From positions 1 through 39,425 of the forward strand of contig CANKQY010000016.1 of assembly GCA_947485745.1 (NCBI GenBank): a stretch of 39,425 nt of DNA, in the 5' to 3' direction. The stretch is from Bacteroidota bacterium (lineage in GTDB: Bacteria > Bacteroidota > Bacteroidia > UKL13-3). Positions within the stretch are counted from its first letter, which is position 1, and each line of letters opens with the position of its first letter. Both the position numbers and the translations under genes were made by a program. Of the stretch, positions 36,056 through 39,425 are shown one piece after another. The notes under the pieces are model-generated. The model was not told the DNA's origin and did no database searches. It worked only from the letters and a program-made list of their open reading frames with translations.

Positions 36056-36331
36056 ATGCATTTGACAACAGAAGCGAAACAAGAAATTTTCGCAACGCAC
36101 GGTAGAGCCAAGTCTAAAACAGACACTGGTTCAGCTGAGAGTCAGATCGCTCTGTTTACGGAGAGGATCAACCACATTACTGAACATTTGAAATTAAACA
36201 AGAAAGACTTCTCTGCGGAGTTAAACCTTGTGAAAATGGTAGGTAAAAGACGTGCTTTATTGAATTACCTGCAACGTAAAGATGTTTTTCGTTACAGGGA
36301 TATCATTAAAGAACTTGAATTGCGTAAGTAA
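36056..36331 (+). CDS. rpsO: 30S ribosomal protein S15
   Basis: S15 binds 16S rRNA in the central domain and helps assemble the small-subunit platform. The 91-residue protein shows the family strings DTGSAESQIALFTERINHIT, EHLKLNKKDFS and GKRRALLNYLQRKD, and it ends RYRDIIKELELRK. The length is normal. It lies upstream of pnp, as in many bacteria. A hairpin sits between the two, so pnp may depend on read-through or its own promoter. Confidence 0.98.
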   Translation: MHLTTEAKQEIFATHGRAKSKTDTGSAESQIALFTERINHITEHLKLNKKDFSAELNLVKMVGKRRALLNYLQRKDVFRYRDIIKELELRK

Positions 36332-36377
36332 TCTCTATGCCCTTTTCTCCTGGAAAAGGCATTATTAAATTTATTGG

Positions 36378-36415
36378 AAAAGGGGCAGGCCAACAGGTGC
36401 TGCCCTTTTATTTTT
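36378..36415 (+). terminator. Hairpin terminator or attenuator between rpsO and pnp
   Basis: AAAAGGGGCAG (36378-36388) pairs with CTGCCCTTTT (36400-36409) with one bulged G, and ATTTTT follows. A weaker inverted repeat lies just upstream, at about 36337-36362 (ATGCCCTTTTC / GAAAAGGCAT). The pnp ATG is only about 27 bases further on. Confidence 0.65.
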
Positions 36416-36441
36416 AAAATTCTAGAAAAAGACAAAAAAAT

Positions 36442-38685
36442 ATGTCAGTTGCAACAACAAAAACCTTCGAACTAGATGGCAAAACCATTAGTGTAGAAAC
36501 AGGTAGATTAGCCCGCCAAGCCGACGGTGCTGTGGTAGTGAAAATGGGTGATACCATGATTCTTGCTACAGTGGTTTCTGCTAAAGAAGCCAAAGAAGAT
36601 GTGGATTTTATGCCACTTACAGTTGATTACCAAGAAAAATTTGCGGCTGTTGGTCGCATTCCTGGTAGCTTCCACAAGCGTGAGGCAAAATTATCTGATT
36701 ATGAAGTATTGGTGAGTCGTATTGTAGACCGCGCACTTCGTCCATTGTTCCCAGATAATTTTCATGCCGACACACAAGTAGCCCTTACTTTAATCTCAGC
36801 AGACAAAAACATTATGCCCGATGCCCTTGTGGGTTTTGCCGCATCTTGTGCCCTTATTGTAAGTGATATTCCTTTTAATGGTCCGGTTTCTGAAGTACGT
36901 ATTGCGCGTATCGATGGAAAATTTGTGATCAACCCGTATAAAGATGAGTTGGCGCGTGCAGATATGGACCTAATTGTAGCTGGTACCGAACACGATTTAA
37001 ACATGGTGGAAGGCGAATGTGCTGAGGTTACTGAAGCAGATATGCTAGAGGCAATGAAAGTTGCTCACAACGCTATCAAGATTCAAATCAAAGCGCAGTG
37101 GGAATTGGTTGAAATGATGGGTGGCAAAAAGCCAACTCGCGAATACAACCACGAGCGCAGCAATCCAGAAATGGCTGCCGAAATTAGCGCTTTTGCTTAC
37201 GATAAAATATATGCCATTGCTAAATCTAAAGCTGGTAAAGGCGAACGTTCAGCTGGTTTTAAAGCAATACGTGAAGAATACAAAGCTTCTTTACCTGAAG
37301 GCACTGTTACAGATAAGTTTTTAATGAACAAGTATTTCCATGATGTGGAGTATGATGCTGTTCGTGCAATGATTATCAACGATCGTACCCGTTTAGATGG
37401 CCGTAACTTAGATGAGGTTCGTCCTATCTGGAGTGAAGTTGGTTACTTACCTGGTGCGCATGGTTCAGCCATTTTTACACGTGGTGAAACCCAATCGTTA
37501 ACCACTGTTACTTTGGGTACTAGCGACGATGAGCAAATGTTGGATAGCCCAATGAATGATGGTTATGCAAAGTTTTTATTACACTATAATTTCCCTGCAT
37601 TCTCTACTGGTGAGGTAAAACCTAATCGTGGTCCGGGACGTAGAGAAATTGGCCATGGTAACTTGGCATTGCGTGGTTTAAAACGCGTATTACCTGGTGC
37701 GCCTGTTAATCCTTATACCGTGCGTATTGTTTCAGATATTTTAGAATCGAATGGTTCTTCATCTATGGCAACTGTTTGTGCTGGTTCATTGGCACTGATG
37801 GATGCAGGTATTAAAGTAACTGGCGCCGTAAGTGGTATTGCCATGGGTTTAATTCATGATGAAAAGACAGATAAATTTGCAATCCTTTCTGATATCTTAG
37901 GTGATGAAGATCATTTGGGCGATATGGATTTTAAAGTAGTGGGTACTAGCAAAGGTATTGTTGCTTGCCAAATGGATATCAAAATTAATGGCTTGAAATG
38001 GGAAATGGTAGAAGAAGCTTTGAACCAAGCTAAGGCTGGTCGCTTGCATATCATGGATGAAATGAACAAGACCATTGCTGAACCTAATGCAGATTACAAA
38101 CCAAATGCGCCTCGCATTGTAACTTTACATATTGATAAAGAATTTATTGGTGCGGTAATTGGACCAGGAGGTAAAATTATTCAGGGCATGCAACGCGATA
38201 CTGGTGCTACTATTTCTATTAGCGAAGAAAACAACATGGGTATTGTAGAAGTTGCTTCTAATAACCAAGAAAGTTTAGAAAGAGCATTGGCTATGATCCG
38301 CGCTATTGTCTCGGTTCCAGAGGTTGGAACTGAATACGTAGGTAAAGTAAAATCTATTGTTGACTTTGGTGCGTTTGTAGAAATTATGCCAGGCAAAGAT
38401 GGTTTGTTACATATCTCAGAAATTGGCTGGTCTCGTTTGGCAACTATGGATGGTGTGATGAAAGTTGGCGATGAAATTAAAGTGAAATTGATTGAAGTGG
38501 ATCAAAAAACTGGTAAGCTTAAATTGAGCCGCAAGGTTTTATTGCCTAAGCCAGAAGGTTATGTTGAGCCAGCTCCAAGAGAGAATCGCCCGCCAAGAGA
38601 TGATAACCGCGGACCAAGAGATGGTAGAAGAGATGATCGCGGTCCTCGTCCACCACGTGAGCCACGTCCAGAAGGCAATAACTAG
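36442..38685 (+). CDS. pnp: Polyribonucleotide nucleotidyltransferase (PNPase)
   Basis: PNPase degrades RNA 3'-to-5' by phosphorolysis and can add tails in reverse; it works as a trimer. The 747 residues contain two RNase PH-like domains (about 1-220 and 315-550; the second carries [20 protein letters not shown] and the [17 protein letters not shown] segment) joined by a helical linker. They are followed by a KH domain (about 560-620, [12 protein letters not shown]) and an S1 domain (about 628-697, [19 protein letters not shown]). The last 40 residues are rich in Arg, Pro and Asp ([10 protein letters not shown]), a disordered tail. The length is slightly above the usual 700 because of that tail. 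A terminator follows. Confidence 0.98.
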   Translation: MSVATTKTFELDGKTISVETGRLARQADGAVVVKMGDTMILATVVSAKEAKEDVDFMPLTVDYQEKFAAVGRIPGSFHKREAKLSDYEVLVSRIVDRALRPLFPDNFHADTQVALTLISADKNIMPDALVGFAASCALIVSDIPFNGPVSEVRIARIDGKFVINPYKDELARADMDLIVAGTEHDLNMVEGECAEVTEADMLEAMKVAHNAIKIQIKAQWELVEMMGGKKPTREYNHERSNPEMAAEISAFAYDKIYAIAKSKAGKGERSAGFKAIREEYKASLPEGTVTDKFLMNKYFHDVEYDAVRAMIINDRTRLDGRNLDEVRPIWSEVGYLPGAHGSAIFTRGETQSLTTVTLGTSDDEQMLDSPMNDGYAKFLLHYNFPAFSTGEVKPNRGPGRREIGHGNLALRGLKRVLPGAPVNPYTVRIVSDILESNGSSSMATVCAGSLALMDAGIKVTGAVSGIAMGLIHDEKTDKFAILSDILGDEDHLGDMDFKVVGTSKGIVACQMDIKINGLKWEMVEEALNQAKAGRLHIMDEMNKTIAEPNADYKPNAPRIVTLHIDKEFIGAVIGPGGKIIQGMQRDTGATISISEENNMGIVEVASNNQESLERALAMIRAIVSVPEVGTEYVGKVKSIVDFGAFVEIMPGKDGLLHISEIGWSRLATMDGVMKVGDEIKVKLIEVDQKTGKLKLSRKVLLPKPEGYVEPAPRENRPPRDDNRGPRDGRRDDRGPRPPREPRPEGNN

Positions 38686-38703
38686 TTTTCTGTCTGAACC
38701 GAG

Positions 38704-38720
38704 TTTTGGTTCAAACCGAA
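38704..38720 (+). repeat. Dispersed 17-mer TTTTGGTTCAAACCGAA, intergenic copy 3
   Basis: The copy lies between the pnp stop codon and the pnp terminator, so it would be part of the pnp 3' untranslated RNA. The bases before it (GAACC, 38697-38701) can pair with its GGTTC. Confidence 0.7.
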
Positions 38721-38728
38721 TTATACTG

Positions 38729-38761
38729 AAAAGGGACCCGAATAACTCGGGTCCCTTTTTT
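38729..38761 (+). terminator. pnp terminator
   Basis: A 13-bp perfect stem (38729-38741 with 38747-38759, loop ATAAC) with a T-run from 38756 to 38761. Confidence 0.9.
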
Positions 38762-38804
38762 ATTAATATTGAAAATGTAAATTGCAGCCCTAATAGTTGT
38801 ACCA

Positions 38805-39425
38805 ATGGTGAATTTGAAAAGTATAGCAGTAATTGGCGGAGGAAGCTGGGCAACGGCTTTGGTGAAGATATTGAGCGAAAATAAGGCTAGCGGTAAAAGT
38901 GGCATTGAGCGCCTAAGTTGGTGGGTGAGGAGCGAGGAGAAAGCAGAATATATTCTTAGGCATCGCCACAACCCAGATTATATTAGTTCCATAGAAATTC
39001 ATCCAGAGCACGTTAAGATTAGCTCTCATTTAGAAGAATTGGTTAGCGAAGCAGAAGTGCTTTTAATAGCCATACCGGCTGCATTTTTAGAAGCATCGTT
39101 GGCATCGGTTTCAAAAGAGTTATTTAAAGATAAAATCATTGTGAGTGCCATTAAGGGATTGGTACCTTCCACCAAACAAATTGTAGGCGATTATTTTATA
39201 GAGCACTACGGCATCGATGAAAAAAGAATTTTGGTGATATCTGGTCCTTGCCACGCAGAGGAGGTAGCCAATGAAAAGCTATCTTATTTAACCATTGCAG
39301 GCTTGGGTCAAGACCTATCCAGATCATTTGCTGCCACCTTAAATAATTCCTATATCAGAACCGTGGCATCATCAGATGTGCGCGGAACGGAGTATGGTGC
39401 AGTGCTTAAAAATATTTATGCGGTA
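38805..39425 (+). CDS. gpsA: NAD(P)+-dependent glycerol-3-phosphate dehydrogenase (3' end beyond window)
   Basis: GpsA reduces dihydroxyacetone phosphate to sn-glycerol 3-phosphate, the backbone of phospholipids, in the cytoplasm. The 207 visible residues carry the Rossmann loop VIGGGSWATAL near the start, then HNPDYISS, LLIAIPAAFLE, SAIKGLVPST, ISGPCHAEEVA and the start of the substrate-binding region GAVLKNIYAV. These are all family features; GPCHAEE is a normal variant of GPSFAxE. I chose the ATG at 38805; GTG and TTG codons follow within four codons. It begins 43 bases after the pnp terminator. The frame is open to the last base of the window. Confidence 0.93.
   Translation, partial: MVNLKSIAVIGGGSWATALVKILSENKASGKSGIERLSWWVRSEEKAEYILRHRHNPDYISSIEIHPEHVKISSHLEELVSEAEVLLIAIPAAFLEASLASVSKELFKDKIIVSAIKGLVPSTKQIVGDYFIEHYGIDEKRILVISGPCHAEEVANEKLSYLTIAGLGQDLSRSFAATLNNSYIRTVASSDVRGTEYGAVLKNIYAV

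Noticed and set aside
38561-38884. Plus-strand frame of 107 codons crossing the pnp end and the gpsA start
   Set aside because: It overlaps the pnp tail, the terminator and the gpsA Rossmann loop in a different frame.

Overview
The window is an AT-rich chromosomal segment of a member of the Bacteroidota. Three things support this. Several genes belong to the type IX secretion system (T9SS): porU, porV, gldJ and two PorP/SprF-type genes. Two secreted proteins end in type A T9SS sorting domains. Many genes are preceded by the Bacteroidota -7 promoter element TAnnTTTG. I cannot place it below phylum with confidence.

Layout. 1-3.7 kb: the 3' end of a large secreted Ig-like protein, then tilS (minus) divergent from an OstA/LptD-like envelope gene. 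3.7-12.4 kb: one gene for a 2833-residue secreted protein with three parallel beta-helix modules, a jellyroll-like domain, five or six PKD domains and a T9SS sorting domain. 12.6-15.4 kb: a LysE-type exporter (minus) and an overlapping histidine kinase/response regulator pair. 15.4-21.5 kb: a palindromic dispersed repeat, fumC, a small coiled-coil gene, a large UvrD helicase-nuclease and ispF. 21.5-30.4 kb: the T9SS block, with porU-porV-ispF on the minus strand and porP-like/porP-like/gldJ on the plus strand, divergent from one intergenic region. 30.4-32.5 kb: a terminator region with 7-bp tandem repeats, gapA, and a small lipoprotein. 32.5-34.9 kb looks like accessory DNA: an AAA-type ATPase with a palindrome at its promoter, a frameshifted integrase remnant, tRNA-Glu(UUC) and a purine/pyrimidine fold-back tract. 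34.9-39.4 kb: an alpha/beta-hydrolase-like gene, rpsO, pnp and the start of gpsA.

How the genes fit together: PorU (sorting-signal peptidase), PorV (outer-membrane shuttle), GldJ (lipoprotein of the secretion/gliding machinery) and the PorP/SprF-like barrels make up part of the system that would export the two cargo proteins found in the first 12.4 kb. The rest is mostly housekeeping: tRNA modification, TCA cycle, glycolysis, isoprenoid synthesis, ribosome/RNA decay and phospholipid precursor synthesis.

The most unexpected non-genic signal is a 12-bp word, TTGGTTCAAACC, found exactly seven times on either strand. Three intergenic copies are extended to an identical 17-bp word. I found no CRISPR array, no rRNA and no intact insertion sequence.
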